Shown here piece after piece: positions 36,132 through 44,955 of a stretch of DNA of 64,000 bases (within the stretch, counting starts at the first letter, position 1; each line of letters begins with the position of its first letter). This DNA is from VAZQ01 sp963739175 (GTDB taxonomy: Bacteria; Pseudomonadota; Alphaproteobacteria; Rhizobiales; Xanthobacteraceae). Location of the stretch: assembly GCA_963739175.1 (NCBI GenBank), contig CAVTZH010000008.1, positions 248,001 through 312,000 of the forward strand, given 5' to 3'. Position numbers and translations under genes: made by a program. Below the pieces are notes generated by a model. The model did no database searches. It was not told the DNA's origin and saw only the letters and a list, made by a program, of their open reading frames with translations.

Positions 36132-36648
36132 TCACTCCGCCGGCATCGACGCAAATGCGGCGAGCAGCGTGTCGGTGGCACCCGGCGGGAACCGCACCGT
36201 CAGCATCGCTTCATAGGCGGCGACATTGGCGCGCGCCGCATCTTTCGGGTCCGTGGCTTCGGTGCCAAGCGGCGCCAGCGCGTACATCGCCTCCTGCTGC
36301 AAGCGCTCGGCTTCCAGCTCCACCGCCTTGATCCGGTTGCGGAATGCTTCCGCAACCGATGCTTCAACCAAAGCCGGTGGCGATTTCAGCGCGCGGCGCA
36401 CACTGCGCAGCGGGATCACCGTGACGTCGCGCCACGGGCCGATCTTGGCCTCCAGCGCGGCGACGTCGGCGGCCGTGAGATCGCCGGCGCTGGCGCGCAT
36501 GCCACAGCAGGAACAGCAGCAGATTGACGTCGACGCCGGCTTCTTCCTGCAGCGCGATGCAGGCGTCGGCGACTTTCGGCAGGCGATAGAACTGCAGCGA
36601 GAAGCGCCAGAACGGCGAACCTTGCGAGGATGGCGCAGTATCGCTCAT
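36132..36648 (-). pseudogene. TIGR02444 family protein, frameshifted
   Basis: ATG 36648 opens MSDTAPSSQGSPFWRFSLQF and continues YRLPKVADACIALQEEAGVD and VNLLLFLLWHA, the recognisable N-terminus of TIGR02444 (DUF2390) proteins. At 36491-36502 the frame breaks. One base on, RASAGDLTAADVAALEAKIG, PWRDVTVIPLRSVRRALKS and the helical end continue to the stop at 36132. Removing one base gives about 172 residues, normal for the family. Function unknown. It follows the Ldh-type gene after 22 bases. Confidence 0.7.
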
Positions 36649-36670
36649 GATCCGTCGCTCATGTCGGTCG

Positions 36671-37754
36671 CTACGATCTCGCCGACAGCGGCGTGATGTT
36701 GAGCGTCTTCGCCAGCTCGTCGACCTGCTTGATCAAGCCCGGCGCCAGCGGCACGCCGTTCGTCGCCCGATCTTCGCGGCGCGCCACGCGGCCCTGTCCC
36801 GGGATGCGGATCTCGTCGACGCCGGGAAGCTTCTTCGACGACGTCAGATCGCGGATGTGACGGTCCATCTCGGACTTGAACACGTCGGGCGGAAAGAAAT
36901 TTCGCGACGTCGAGCGCGATGATGAAATGCCCGGTGTTGCTCTCGCGCTCCGGCGGCGAGTTGACGTCCTTCACGTCGCGCCCGAAAGCGGCGCGGTTGA
37001 GCGGACCGCCAAGCAGGCCGAGCACGATCGCGAGGCCGGAGCCTTTATACGTGCTCATCGGCATGAACATGCCCTGGTCGAGCTTGTTACCGTCGGTGAT
37101 CGGCGAGCCGTCCTGGCGGCTGATCACCCAGCCCTCCGGCATCGGCTTGCCCGCATTGGCATAGGTGCGGATCTGTCCGTTCGAGACCACCGACGTGGCG
37201 ATGTCGAGCACCACCGCCGGCTCGTTGCCGGCCGGAATCCCGACCGCGATCGGATTGGTGCCGAGCAGCGGCTCGGCGCCGCCCCACGGCGCCATGAAGT
37301 TCGACGACGACACCGCGGTGTAGATGCCGGCCATGCCGTGCGCCACCGGGATGCTCACATAGGTGGAGCCGGCGCCGGAATGGTTGGAGCGCCGCACGCC
37401 GACCCAGCCGACGCCCGAGGCACGCGCGAGCTCGACCGCGAGATTGGCGGCATAGGTCATCACCAGGTGACCCATGCCGTTGTCGCCGTCGACCAGCGCA
37501 GTCGCGGGGCTGCGCTCGAGCACCTTGATGTTGGCCTTCGGATTGAAGATGCCGGACTTGAGCTGCTTGACGTAGCCGGCGAGGCGGAAAATGCCGTGCG
37601 CGTCGGAGCCCGAGAGATCGGCGTCGAGCATCGCGCCAGCGACGGTCTTGGCATCAGCGTCCGGAAGCCCGCAGGCGCGGAACGCGTCGGTCATGTAAGC
37701 GAGAATGGCGGTGGCGGGAACGCGGCGGGCGTTATCGTCGGCAGTAATGGCCAT
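36671..37754 (-). pseudogene. Malate/L-lactate dehydrogenase (Ldh/YlbC) family oxidoreductase, frameshifted
   Basis: The gene starts at ATG 37754, with a TTG two codons upstream. Family blocks are GAMLDADLSGSDAHGIFRL, GVGWVGVRRSNHSGAGSTY, MAPWGGAEPLLGTNPIAVG and MSTYKGSGLAIVLGLLGGPL. At 36891-36899 (AAATTTCTTTCC) the frame breaks. One base on, FPPDVFKSEMDRHIRDLTSS and the C-terminal VDELAKTLNITPL continue to the stop at 36671. One base removed gives about 361 residues, the usual length. These NAD(P)-dependent enzymes reduce or oxidise 2-oxo/2-hydroxy acids. The single break may be a read error. Confidence 0.82.
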
Positions 37755-37821
37755 GGGCAATCCGAGAACCTGCTGAATGCGATGGTGTTTTGTTGGGTGG
37801 GCGCGAGCTTCAGAGCATGAA

Positions 37822-38980
37822 TCAGCGGCGCGGAGAAGCCCCTTCCATCAGCTCCTGCCTGATCTCGTCGTTGTGCTGGCCGAGCGCCGGCGGCGGCGCA
37901 TCGATGCGCGGGCCGTCATGGGCGAACTTGAACGCCGCCAGCGGCACGCCGAAGTCACCGATACCGCCCACGTTGTTGTGGCGATGGATCACGCCGCGGC
38001 TCGCCATCTGCGGATCGGCAACCGCCTCGCCCATGGTGCGCACGCGCGCGGCCGGCACGTGGTTTGCCTGCAGGAATTTCTCCCACTCGTCGGCGGTGCG
38101 CGTGCAGCATGATCTCCGCGAGCACCGCGATCTCGCGGGCGTGGTCGGCGTCACGCTCGGCATTGGTCTTCTTGATCATCTCCGGGCGGCCGAGCAGCGT
38201 CCATAATCGCTTCTGCTGGCGCAGGTTGCTGGCGCCGAGCATGACGAGCCCGTCCTGGGTCTCGAACGCGCCGTTGGTCGCGTGCGGATGGCGGTTGCCG
38301 TGCGGTTTCGGATGCGTGCCGTTGCGTAGGTAACCGGTGAGCAGCGAGCTCATCAGGATCATCGCGACGTCGAGCATCGCCATGTCGATGCGCTGGCCGC
38401 GGCCGGTGCGCTCGCGCTGGAACAGCGCCGCCGAGAGCGCGAAGGCGCCGGTCATGCCGGTCGAGTAGTCGACCACCGGCGAGCCGAGCTTCACCGGATG
38501 CACGTCCTTGGTGCCGGTCATCGCCATGATGCCGGAGGTCGCCTGGATGACGTGGTCGTAGGCGGTCTGGCCGCCGCGCGGGCCCTGCTGGCCGAACGCC
38601 GAGAACGACGCATAGATCAGCCGCGGATTGATCTTCGACAGCGCCTCGTAGCCGAGGCCGAGCGCCTCGAACGCGCCGGGGCGGTAGTTCTCGACGAATA
38701 CGTCGGCGGTGGCGACGAGCTTCTTCAGCACCTCGCGGTCGGCTTCGGTCTTGAGATCGAGCGTGATCGAGCGCTTGTTCGACGCCTGGGTCAGGAACGC
38801 GGTGCCCATCTTGCGGTCGTTGAGCGCCTTGTCGGTGCCGGCACCGCGGCTCTGGTCGGGATCGTCGGGATGCTCGACCTTGATCACGTCGGCGCCCAGC
38901 ACCGCGAGCTGATAGGTGGCGAACGGCCCCGCCAGCACATGGGTGGCGTCGATGACCCGGATACCCTCGAACGGTCGCAT
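37822..38980 (-). pseudogene. CaiB/BaiF (class III) CoA-transferase, frameshifted
   Basis: ATG 38980 opens MRPFEGIRVIDATHVLAGPF, the family signature, and continues with LGADVIKVEHPDDPDQSRG, ASNKRSITLDLKTEADREVL, the catalytic Asp region VVDYSTGMTGAFALSAALF and GRGQRIDMAMLD. At 38097-38106 the frame breaks after AEIML. One base on, TRTADEWEKFLQANHVPAAR continues to the stop at 37822. Removing one base gives about 385 residues, the family norm. It transfers CoA between carboxylic acids; the acid is unknown. It lies just upstream of the Ldh-type gene on the same strand, and the two may form an operon. Confidence 0.83.
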
Positions 38981-39050
38981 GCCTATATCTCCTTACATCA
39001 CCCATCAGTATACGCTTGTTGCGCGTGCCAACGACAGGTTCCAAAGTCCC

Positions 39051-39665
39051 ATGAGCTCTCCGGCCTTCCCCATAGCCCAGCTTTCGCCCGCCGTCGCGCG
39101 CAACCGCGATCCGATCCTCGCCGTGCTACGGCGGCACCTACCAGCGCAAGGCACCGTGCTCGAGATCGCGGCCGGCACCGGCGAGCATGCGGCGTATCTC
39201 GCGCCGCAGTTCCCTCACCTCGTCTGGCAGCCGAGCGACGCCGATCCCGACGCGCTCGCGAGCATCGAAGCCCATCGCGCGGCGGCAGGCGCGCCAAACC
39301 TGCGCGCGCCGATCGCGCTCGACGTCACCGCGCCGGCCTGGCCGGTAACGCGCGCCGACGCCGTCCTCTCGATCAACATGATCCATATCTCGCCGTGGGC
39401 GGCGGCGCAGGGCCTGATGGCGGGCGCGGCACGGCTCCTGCCCGAGGGCGGCGTGCTCTACCTCTACGGGCCGTTCAAGGAGAATGGCGAGCACACGGCG
39501 CCGAGCAATGCCACGTTCGACGCGAGCCTGCGCGCCCGCGATCCGGAATGGGGCGTGCGCGATACCGGCGAGGTCCGCGCGCTCGCCGACCGCCACGGTT
39601 TCAATTTCGTCGAGCGCGTCGCGATGCCGGCCAACAATCTAAGCCTCGTGTTCCGGCGGCGCTGA
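39051..39665 (+). CDS. DUF938 SAM-dependent methyltransferase-like protein
   Basis: This 204-residue protein starts at ATG 39051. It opens with the DUF938 pattern SPAVARNRDPILAVLRRHLP, then GTVLEIAAGTGEHAAYLAPQ (SAM-binding loop), WQPSDADPDALASIEAH, INMIHISPWAAAQGLMAGAA and LYGPFKENGEHTAPSNATFD. Those blocks are diagnostic of this methyltransferase family (PF06080), whose substrate is unknown. It is divergent from the CoA-transferase gene. Confidence 0.88.
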   Translation: MSSPAFPIAQLSPAVARNRDPILAVLRRHLPAQGTVLEIAAGTGEHAAYLAPQFPHLVWQPSDADPDALASIEAHRAAAGAPNLRAPIALDVTAPAWPVTRADAVLSINMIHISPWAAAQGLMAGAARLLPEGGVLYLYGPFKENGEHTAPSNATFDASLRARDPEWGVRDTGEVRALADRHGFNFVERVAMPANNLSLVFRRR

Positions 39666-39689
39666 TCGCCCGGCTCGCAATGCAGCCGG

Positions 39690-40280
39690 TCAGACTATCC
39701 AAATCAGCAACCCGTATTTCTTCGCAGTCATCTGGCCAACATAGTCTCGCAGCAGCGGAAAATACTGTGCGACTTCCGCACGCAACTCGCTCTCATGCTG
39801 CGCGGGCGAGCCCGGCCCTCCAGGCATCGAATACACCTTGAGGCGTGTCATCTCCTGAAAGTTCACGCGCGCCTGCAGCCGCACCACGTCCACCTTCGCC
39901 AGGAATTGACCAAACTCCCGCGTCCTTAACTCGTCCTGCAGCCGCGGGGGGCCGTAACCCAGGTTTTCGCCCACGGCCTGGCCCGTCAGCAGCGCATTGC
40001 CGGGGGCATCGGAGGCGTCGACATGCCCGGTGAAAAGGTAGTGCAGCATATGCCACGACTTCTCGATGCTGAGCGCCTGCTCAAGCGGCCCAATGGGCGC
40101 GAGCCGCGCCCGCGCCTCGCTCATCCGCTGCTGAAATGCCTGCCTCTTTTCCGGCGGCATTGTTTTCGTCATTTCGTCGAGAACAGCCACCATCGCCACA
40201 TCGCTCGCCAGCGAAGGCGTCGCTCGCAGCGCCTTGATCTGGGCCGGCGCCAGCCCCAGCACCCAGCAGATCATGCTCAT
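39690..40280 (-). CDS. DUF1877 (YfbM-like) protein
   Basis: This 196-residue cytoplasmic protein has the DUF1877 core LEQALSIEKSWHMLHYLFTG near residue 70 followed by a Gly-Glu turn (LTGQAVGENLGYGPPRLQ) and a C-terminal helical part ending MTAKKYGLLIWIV. Family function is unknown. It lies 10 bases after the cytochrome c gene, so it is in the same transcript as the cytochrome and Ig-like genes. Confidence 0.75.
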   Translation of the reverse strand: MSMICWVLGLAPAQIKALRATPSLASDVAMVAVLDEMTKTMPPEKRQAFQQRMSEARARLAPIGPLEQALSIEKSWHMLHYLFTGHVDASDAPGNALLTGQAVGENLGYGPPRLQDELRTREFGQFLAKVDVVRLQARVNFQEMTRLKVYSMPGGPGSPAQHESELRAEVAQYFPLLRDYVGQMTAKKYGLLIWIV

Positions 40281-40290
40281 GGCGCCGGTC

Positions 40291-40761
40291 CTATTTCTTG
40301 GGCTTGTCCCCGATCACGATGCCCTCGAGAACCTTCGGATCGGTCGGCAGCTCCTTGTCACCCGCCGGGATCTCGCTGACGGCGAACATGTACGCAATCG
40401 AGTCGATCGCTTGCTGATCCGTAAGCGTGCCCGGATTGTCGGTCGGCATCATCTTGTGCACGTAGGTGAAGAGCTCGGCCACCGTCTTCCCGTCCCATTT
40501 GCGCAGGAACCCTGCGCGCGCGATCGCGGGCGATGGCGGCTGGTCGGACTGGGCGGCACCGTTCAGCCGCGGCCCGTGACACTGCGAGCAGGCACCCGAA
40601 TAGAGCACCTGGCCGCGCTTACTCTGGACCTCCGTATAGACGCCGCTCCAGACCGACACTTGTGTTGCCACTTGGGCCGCAGCCGTCTCAGTAAGTACGA
40701 CGACCAACGCGGCTCCAACCGTCAACGACCTCGACCATGCGGCCCATGTATCGGCTTTCAT
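40291..40761 (-). CDS. Exported c-type cytochrome
   Basis: This 156-residue protein starts at ATG 40761 (GGTGGAG upstream) with a signal sequence (SLTVGAALVVVLTETAAAQ). The heme motif is CSQCH at 58-62 (GACSQCHGPRLNGA), and KMMPTDNPGTLTDQ supplies the likely axial Met. One heme is predicted. It is the second gene after the Ig-like protein (gap about 27 bases) and precedes the DUF1877 gene, all on one strand below a Tat-exported flavoprotein, so it could be that enzyme's electron acceptor. Confidence 0.85.
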   Translation of the reverse strand: MKADTWAAWSRSLTVGAALVVVLTETAAAQVATQVSVWSGVYTEVQSKRGQVLYSGACSQCHGPRLNGAAQSDQPPSPAIARAGFLRKWDGKTVAELFTYVHKMMPTDNPGTLTDQQAIDSIAYMFAVSEIPAGDKELPTDPKVLEGIVIGDKPKK

Positions 40762-40788
40762 CAGCTCCACCTTCCCACTCGCCTTCAC

Positions 40789-41751
40789 TCAAACTCCCAA
40801 ATCCTCTTCGGGAGACACCCAGGGGCGATCCGCCTCGAGTTCGGCTCTGGTGATCGTGTCTGCCGTCACCTCAGCACTGGTGGCGACCGAAACATATTTC
40901 GCGGCCGATACGAAGATGTCGTAATGCCCCCTGGTCACTTTGACCCTGGCGACACCGTTCTCGTCGGTCACCGCCCGGTACGGATGCAGCACCACGCGCG
41001 CATCCTTGATCGGCGTTTGCTGCTCCTTGTCCACGGCCTCGATGGTAATCTCACAATCGGGCGGCGCGACGACGCGAAGCGACACCGCCGCCGCGCCGGA
41101 TTCATGTGGCAGCTCGCAATCCCACGCGGCGGTCCGGACTTCCCATTGATGGGCTCCCGTGGACGAAGGGGCTTCTGCTTCAACTTCGGCCACATAAAGC
41201 GCGTCGCTCTCTGGCCAGATCTCGCTGCCGAGTTTTGCGCCACCGATTTGCTTGCCCTCACCGTCGAAGACACCGAGTTCCTGCCCGGCGAGACAGCACC
41301 CGGCCGAGCATCGGACGCCGACCATGAACTTGAAGTGCGAGCCCGCCACGATCGCGGACGGCGTATCCCAGACGTTCAGCGCCGCCTGATGCGCCTTGAC
41401 GACAATGGGGACGTCGGACGCAGCCAGTTCCTGCAAGGCGCCGTCCTTGTCAGGCACAAGCACGACAGCGCGAAAGACATATTCGCCCGCGCTGCGCGGC
41501 GCCGCCACGACGATGTCTTCCGATACGTAGGCGTCGTCGTCCTCGGCCTCGATGAGTTCGGCCTGCGCCAGCTCGGCGCCTTCACCATCGCGGATCGAAA
41601 CCCGCGGCGCGCGCAGATCATCCTTGCCGGAATACGCGAGCTGGACCTTCAGCGTGATGTCGGTGCCCGCATCCGCTTCGTCGGGGGCGACCTCGACGGT
41701 GCAGGTGCATTGCGCGCTATTCGTTCTGATTTCCGACAACGAAGCACTCAC
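40789..41751 (-). CDS. Acidic multi-domain beta protein with carboxypeptidase-regulatory-like end
   Basis: This 320-residue protein has no signal peptide. It reads as three beta-sandwich units: residues about 15-115 (TCTVEVAPDEADAGTDITLK onward), about 125-235 (a Cys-containing unit, GVRCSAGCCLAGQELGVFDG) and about 240-305, with TPIKDARVVLHPYRAVTDEN and GVARVKVTRGHYDIFVSAAK resembling the carboxypeptidase-regulatory domain. The sequence is markedly acidic. No enzyme motif is seen. It starts 4 bases from the first of two palindromic elements, which separate it from the flavoprotein gene. Confidence 0.6.
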   Translation of the reverse strand: MSASLSEIRTNSAQCTCTVEVAPDEADAGTDITLKVQLAYSGKDDLRAPRVSIRDGEGAELAQAELIEAEDDDAYVSEDIVVAAPRSAGEYVFRAVVLVPDKDGALQELAASDVPIVVKAHQAALNVWDTPSAIVAGSHFKFMVGVRCSAGCCLAGQELGVFDGEGKQIGGAKLGSEIWPESDALYVAEVEAEAPSSTGAHQWEVRTAAWDCELPHESGAAAVSLRVVAPPDCEITIEAVDKEQQTPIKDARVVLHPYRAVTDENGVARVKVTRGHYDIFVSAAKYVSVATSAEVTADTITRAELEADRPWVSPEEDLGV

Positions 41752-41754
41752 TCG

Positions 41755-41830
41755 CTAGTGTCCCGAATCCGAAGTTCGCTCGGTTTTGCGGCACGTTCGT
41801 TAGCGAACTTCGGATTCAAAGGGACACTAG
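41755..41830. repeat. 76-bp CTAG-ended palindromic element A
   Basis: The element begins and ends with CTAG. The left arm CTAGTGTCC ... GAATCCGAAGTTCGCT pairs with AGCGAACTTCGGATTC ... GGACACTAG across a roughly 21-base loop. It has the same length, ends and arm layout as the neighbouring element B but different arm sequence. Confidence 0.8.
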
Positions 41831-41844
41831 CACTTAATAGCTTA

Positions 41845-41920
41845 CTAGTGTGGCTTTGGTTCAGAAGTTCGCTCCCGACCAAGCCGCATAGTATGGCGAA
41901 CTTCTGAACCGCCACACTAG
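41845..41920. repeat. 76-bp CTAG-ended palindromic element B
   Basis: It begins CTAGTGTGGC and ends GCCACACTAG. The inner arms GTTCAGAAGTTCG and CGAACTTCTGAAC pair. It lies 14 bases from element A. The last 21 bases recur at 9506-9526. Confidence 0.8.
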
Positions 41921-41931
41921 AGACGAAAGCG

Positions 41932-41958
41932 CCGGTGGGGTCTGACCCCACCGGCTGT
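41932..41958. terminator. Hairpin after the flavoprotein gene
   Basis: GCCGGTGGGGT (41931-41941) pairs with ACCCCACCGGC (41945-41955). It lies 20 bases past the flavoprotein stop. A T-run is weak (GCTTTCGT on the minus strand), so termination is probable, not certain. Confidence 0.5.
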
Positions 41959-41975
41959 CCATGCGGCCTTCGGCA

Positions 41976-44054
41976 CTAACCGCGCGCCTGCGCAATGGTG
42001 GTGCCGGCCATGAAGCCGTGGACCAGGCACCGGCCCAGGCCGTGTTGGCCGCAGCCGCCACTTGCCTCGCCGCCACTGTAGAGGCCCGGGATCACGGCGC
42101 CCTGAGTATCGAGCACCTCTGTCTTGCCGTTGATCCGCATGCCGCCATAGCAGTCGTGCCAGACCGGGCAGATCGCCGCGGCGTAGAACGGCGGCTTGGA
42201 GATCTTGTGCATCGGCGCGTCTTTGCCGCGTCCGAAATCGGGATCGCCGCCTTCGTCGACGAAAGTATTCCATTTGCTCACGGTGTCCTTGAGGTGCTTG
42301 AGCGGCACCCGCTGGAATTCGTGGCGCGCATAAATCTTCTTCGCCAGCTCGTCGACGGTGTCGGCGCTGAAGAAGTAGCCATTCTCCATGGAGGTGAACG
42401 GCGGCTTGATGTCCCAGCTGTCGCGTTCGACCGTGGCGCTGTCGAAGATCGCCCACAGCGGCCCGGAGAAGAAGTTCGGCGCCTGCGATCCCTCGTTGAT
42501 CGCAACCGCGGCGTCGAGAACAGGACGATAGTTGTACATCGACTTGACATGCGCCGGCGAACAGTTGCGCCAGTCGCCCTGGACATGCTGCATCGAATGC
42601 TTGGGTGCGCCGACGCGCGGCCCGCCCGGCCAGACCGGCGTATCGTGACGCCGCGCGAGAGCGAGCTCGTTGTAGAAGCGCTTGCCGACCTGGTTCACCG
42701 CGATCAGATGCTCGTACGAGCTCGTCCCGAGCGTGATGCCGGTCGAACGCCGGAACGGGAAGGTCGGATGACCCGGGTACATGTCGGTGTAGGAGTTGCG
42801 CGTCGCCAGCCGCGGCGGAATGTGGAAAGTCTGACTGGTCAGCTGGTTCTGCTGCATCCCCGCCAGATTGGCGCCGATCCGCATGCCGGCGATGATGCCG
42901 CTGGCATCCTGGCCTTGCGGCCCCATCATGGCCCATGCGCTCGACACGAACGCCGGTTCGTTGAACGCGGGATAGAACATGCTGCGGAAATGCGTATTGG
43001 CACTGTGACCGCCGGTGCCGACGAACACCGCCACCTTGGCGCGGATGTTGACGCTCTCGCGGCGCTCGTCGATGTTGCCGTTGTCCATATAACTTTTCAG
43101 CTGCGCGCCGGTGTCCGGGTCGAACCGCGGCGTATAGCTGGTCTTGATGCCGAGGACGCGGCCGGAGAACTGCTGCTCGCGAACGAGCTCGGTCATGCGC
43201 CGGTTGAGCATGAACTTGATGCCCTTCTCGCGCGCGCTGAACTCCAGACAGCGCGTGAGCGCGGCGCCGTTCCAGACCATGCCCGGGGCGGCGATCTTGC
43301 TCGCATCGCCCATGACGCGTGGCGTGAAATGGCTGGAGCTCTTGCCCTCGATGCCCGCGTCCTGCTGCGTAACGGTTCCTGCCTTCATGTCGGTCTTGTT
43401 GCCGATTTTGAGGATGGTGAATGCCCGCCGGGCGCGTGAAATACCGCCGGCTGGATGCGTGCCGCTGACGCGCGAAAAGCGCACATAGTTGTCCATCAGG
43501 AATTGCCGGGTGCCGTAGCAATTTTCGGCCCAGGCCCGCTGCACATCGCGGTCGTTGTAGCGGTAAGACGCCTGCGCCGCGACGTCGAGCACACTCCAGT
43601 CGGTCATGTCCCTGAACAGGAAGTCGACGTCTTCCCGTATTTCCTCGGGCTTGTGCAGCGGAGGAACCTTGATGAAGCCTTCCTTGTCGGCTTCGCCGGC
43701 GATGTCGCGCAGCTGGCACGGGTCGCCGCCGCCGAGCGAGACCTGGCCGCCGCTGTGCGCCATTTTACCGCCGACGTCGAAGTTCTGGTCGACGATGAGC
43801 ACGCGCAGGCCGGCGTCGCGCGCCCGGATGGCACATGGCAGGCCGGAAGCGCCCGAGCCGATAACGACGAGGTCTACCTCATAGTCCCACTTGATGCCGT
43901 CGGCGGCAGTCCCCTGCGCGGAGGTCTCGCCGACGCTGGCGCCGAGCGCGGCCGCACTGACACCGGCAACCGCACCCTGCGTGAGGAAATTTCGGCGGCT
44001 AACGGATTTGGCTTGCTTCTGCTCTTCCGGATTGCCGGTGCGCTTCTTGGCCAT
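41976..44054 (-). CDS. Tat-exported FAD-dependent oxidoreductase (fumarate reductase/flavocytochrome c-type flavoprotein)
   Basis: This 692-residue flavoprotein starts at ATG 44054. A twin-arginine leader (SVSRRNFLTQGAVAG, residues 17-31) is followed by the FAD motif VIGSGASGLPCAIRARDAG at 65-83 and Glu/Asp and GGKMAHSGGQVSLGGG, a substrate/FAD-domain glycine block. Late motifs are TSSYEHLIAVNQVGKRFYNE, YGGMRINGKTEVLDTQGAV and IPGLYSGGEASGGCGQHGLG. This is the FAD-binding_2 architecture (fumarate reductase, 3-ketosteroid dehydrogenase-like). The electron acceptor is unknown; a cytochrome c gene lies downstream on the strand. Confidence 0.88.
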   Translation of the reverse strand: MAKKRTGNPEEQKQAKSVSRRNFLTQGAVAGVSAAALGASVGETSAQGTAADGIKWDYEVDLVVIGSGASGLPCAIRARDAGLRVLIVDQNFDVGGKMAHSGGQVSLGGGDPCQLRDIAGEADKEGFIKVPPLHKPEEIREDVDFLFRDMTDWSVLDVAAQASYRYNDRDVQRAWAENCYGTRQFLMDNYVRFSRVSGTHPAGGISRARRAFTILKIGNKTDMKAGTVTQQDAGIEGKSSSHFTPRVMGDASKIAAPGMVWNGAALTRCLEFSAREKGIKFMLNRRMTELVREQQFSGRVLGIKTSYTPRFDPDTGAQLKSYMDNGNIDERRESVNIRAKVAVFVGTGGHSANTHFRSMFYPAFNEPAFVSSAWAMMGPQGQDASGIIAGMRIGANLAGMQQNQLTSQTFHIPPRLATRNSYTDMYPGHPTFPFRRSTGITLGTSSYEHLIAVNQVGKRFYNELALARRHDTPVWPGGPRVGAPKHSMQHVQGDWRNCSPAHVKSMYNYRPVLDAAVAINEGSQAPNFFSGPLWAIFDSATVERDSWDIKPPFTSMENGYFFSADTVDELAKKIYARHEFQRVPLKHLKDTVSKWNTFVDEGGDPDFGRGKDAPMHKISKPPFYAAAICPVWHDCYGGMRINGKTEVLDTQGAVIPGLYSGGEASGGCGQHGLGRCLVHGFMAGTTIAQARG

Positions 44055-44186
44055 GCCTTCTTCTCCCTAGGGTCGAACGTTGTCGTTCTTGTTAGATGGG
44101 CCAAGCCCATCCTGAAGCGGATTATGAGCCAACCTTATCGCTTCGAAAAGGTAGTAGAAGAGGAATTGTAACAGAGAGCCTTTCCG

Positions 44187-44864
44187 ATGACCGACCCGGC
44201 TTCCCTATTCTCGCGCGCCGCCTGGAACCGCAATGCGCGCGCCTACGAGACCATCCGCACCATGCCGTTTAACGCCGAGCTCGCGTCCGGGACGCTGAGC
44301 GAAGCCCGCTTCAAGCACTACATCACCCAGGATGCCCACTATCTCATTGGCTTCGGCCGCGCGCTGACGCTCGCCGCCGCCAAGGCGCCTTCGCCCGAGC
44401 GCCTGATCCAGTTCGCGAAGTCGGCGGAAGGCGCGATCGTGGTCGAGCGCGCGCTGCACGGCTCGTTCTTCGAGCGCTACGGCATCACCGCCGACGTCTT
44501 CAACAAGACGCCGCTCTCGCCGGCGTGCCATCACTACGTGTCGTACCTGATGGCGACCGCCTATGCGGAGCCCTACGAGGTGCTGCTCGGCGCCCTGCTG
44601 CCCTGCTTCTGGATCTATGCCGAGGTCGGGACCGACATCCACGGCCGCGCCGCGGCGGCCAATCCCTACCAGGCCTGGATCGACACCTATGCCGGCGAGC
44701 AGTTCCACACCGCCGTGCGCGCCACCATCGAGGCCACCGACGAGGTCGCCGCGACCGCATCGGACACCCTGCGCGAACGGATGCACGCGGCGTTCACCCG
44801 CGCGACCCAGTTGGAGTGGATGTTCTGGGATTCGGCCTATCGGCTTGAACAATGGGCGGTTTGA
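44187..44864 (+). CDS. TenA family protein (thiaminase II)
   Basis: This 225-residue all-helical protein has the TenA active-site set: the Asp49 region in FKHYITQDAHYLIGF, the catalytic Cys140 in LLGALLPCFWIYAEVG, and a late Glu in TRATQLEWMFWDSAYRLEQW. TenA hydrolyses amino-HMP in thiamine salvage. No TPP riboswitch or other thiamine gene is visible here. Divergent from the flavoprotein gene. Start ATG 44187 has only a weak purine stretch upstream. Confidence 0.88.
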   Translation: MTDPASLFSRAAWNRNARAYETIRTMPFNAELASGTLSEARFKHYITQDAHYLIGFGRALTLAAAKAPSPERLIQFAKSAEGAIVVERALHGSFFERYGITADVFNKTPLSPACHHYVSYLMATAYAEPYEVLLGALLPCFWIYAEVGTDIHGRAAAANPYQAWIDTYAGEQFHTAVRATIEATDEVAATASDTLRERMHAAFTRATQLEWMFWDSAYRLEQWAV

Positions 44865-44955
44865 TCGCACGCCGTGAATTGCCGGTATGACGTTGCCGGT
44901 AGACGCAAAGTCGGCGCAATCTCGCCCTAGTGATGCAACCGGACAGGGCTGACCC

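Noticed and set aside
44055..44186. Possible TPP riboswitch upstream of the TenA gene.
   Set aside because: The conserved CTGAGA and ACCTGAT-type core sequences are not present in this interval.
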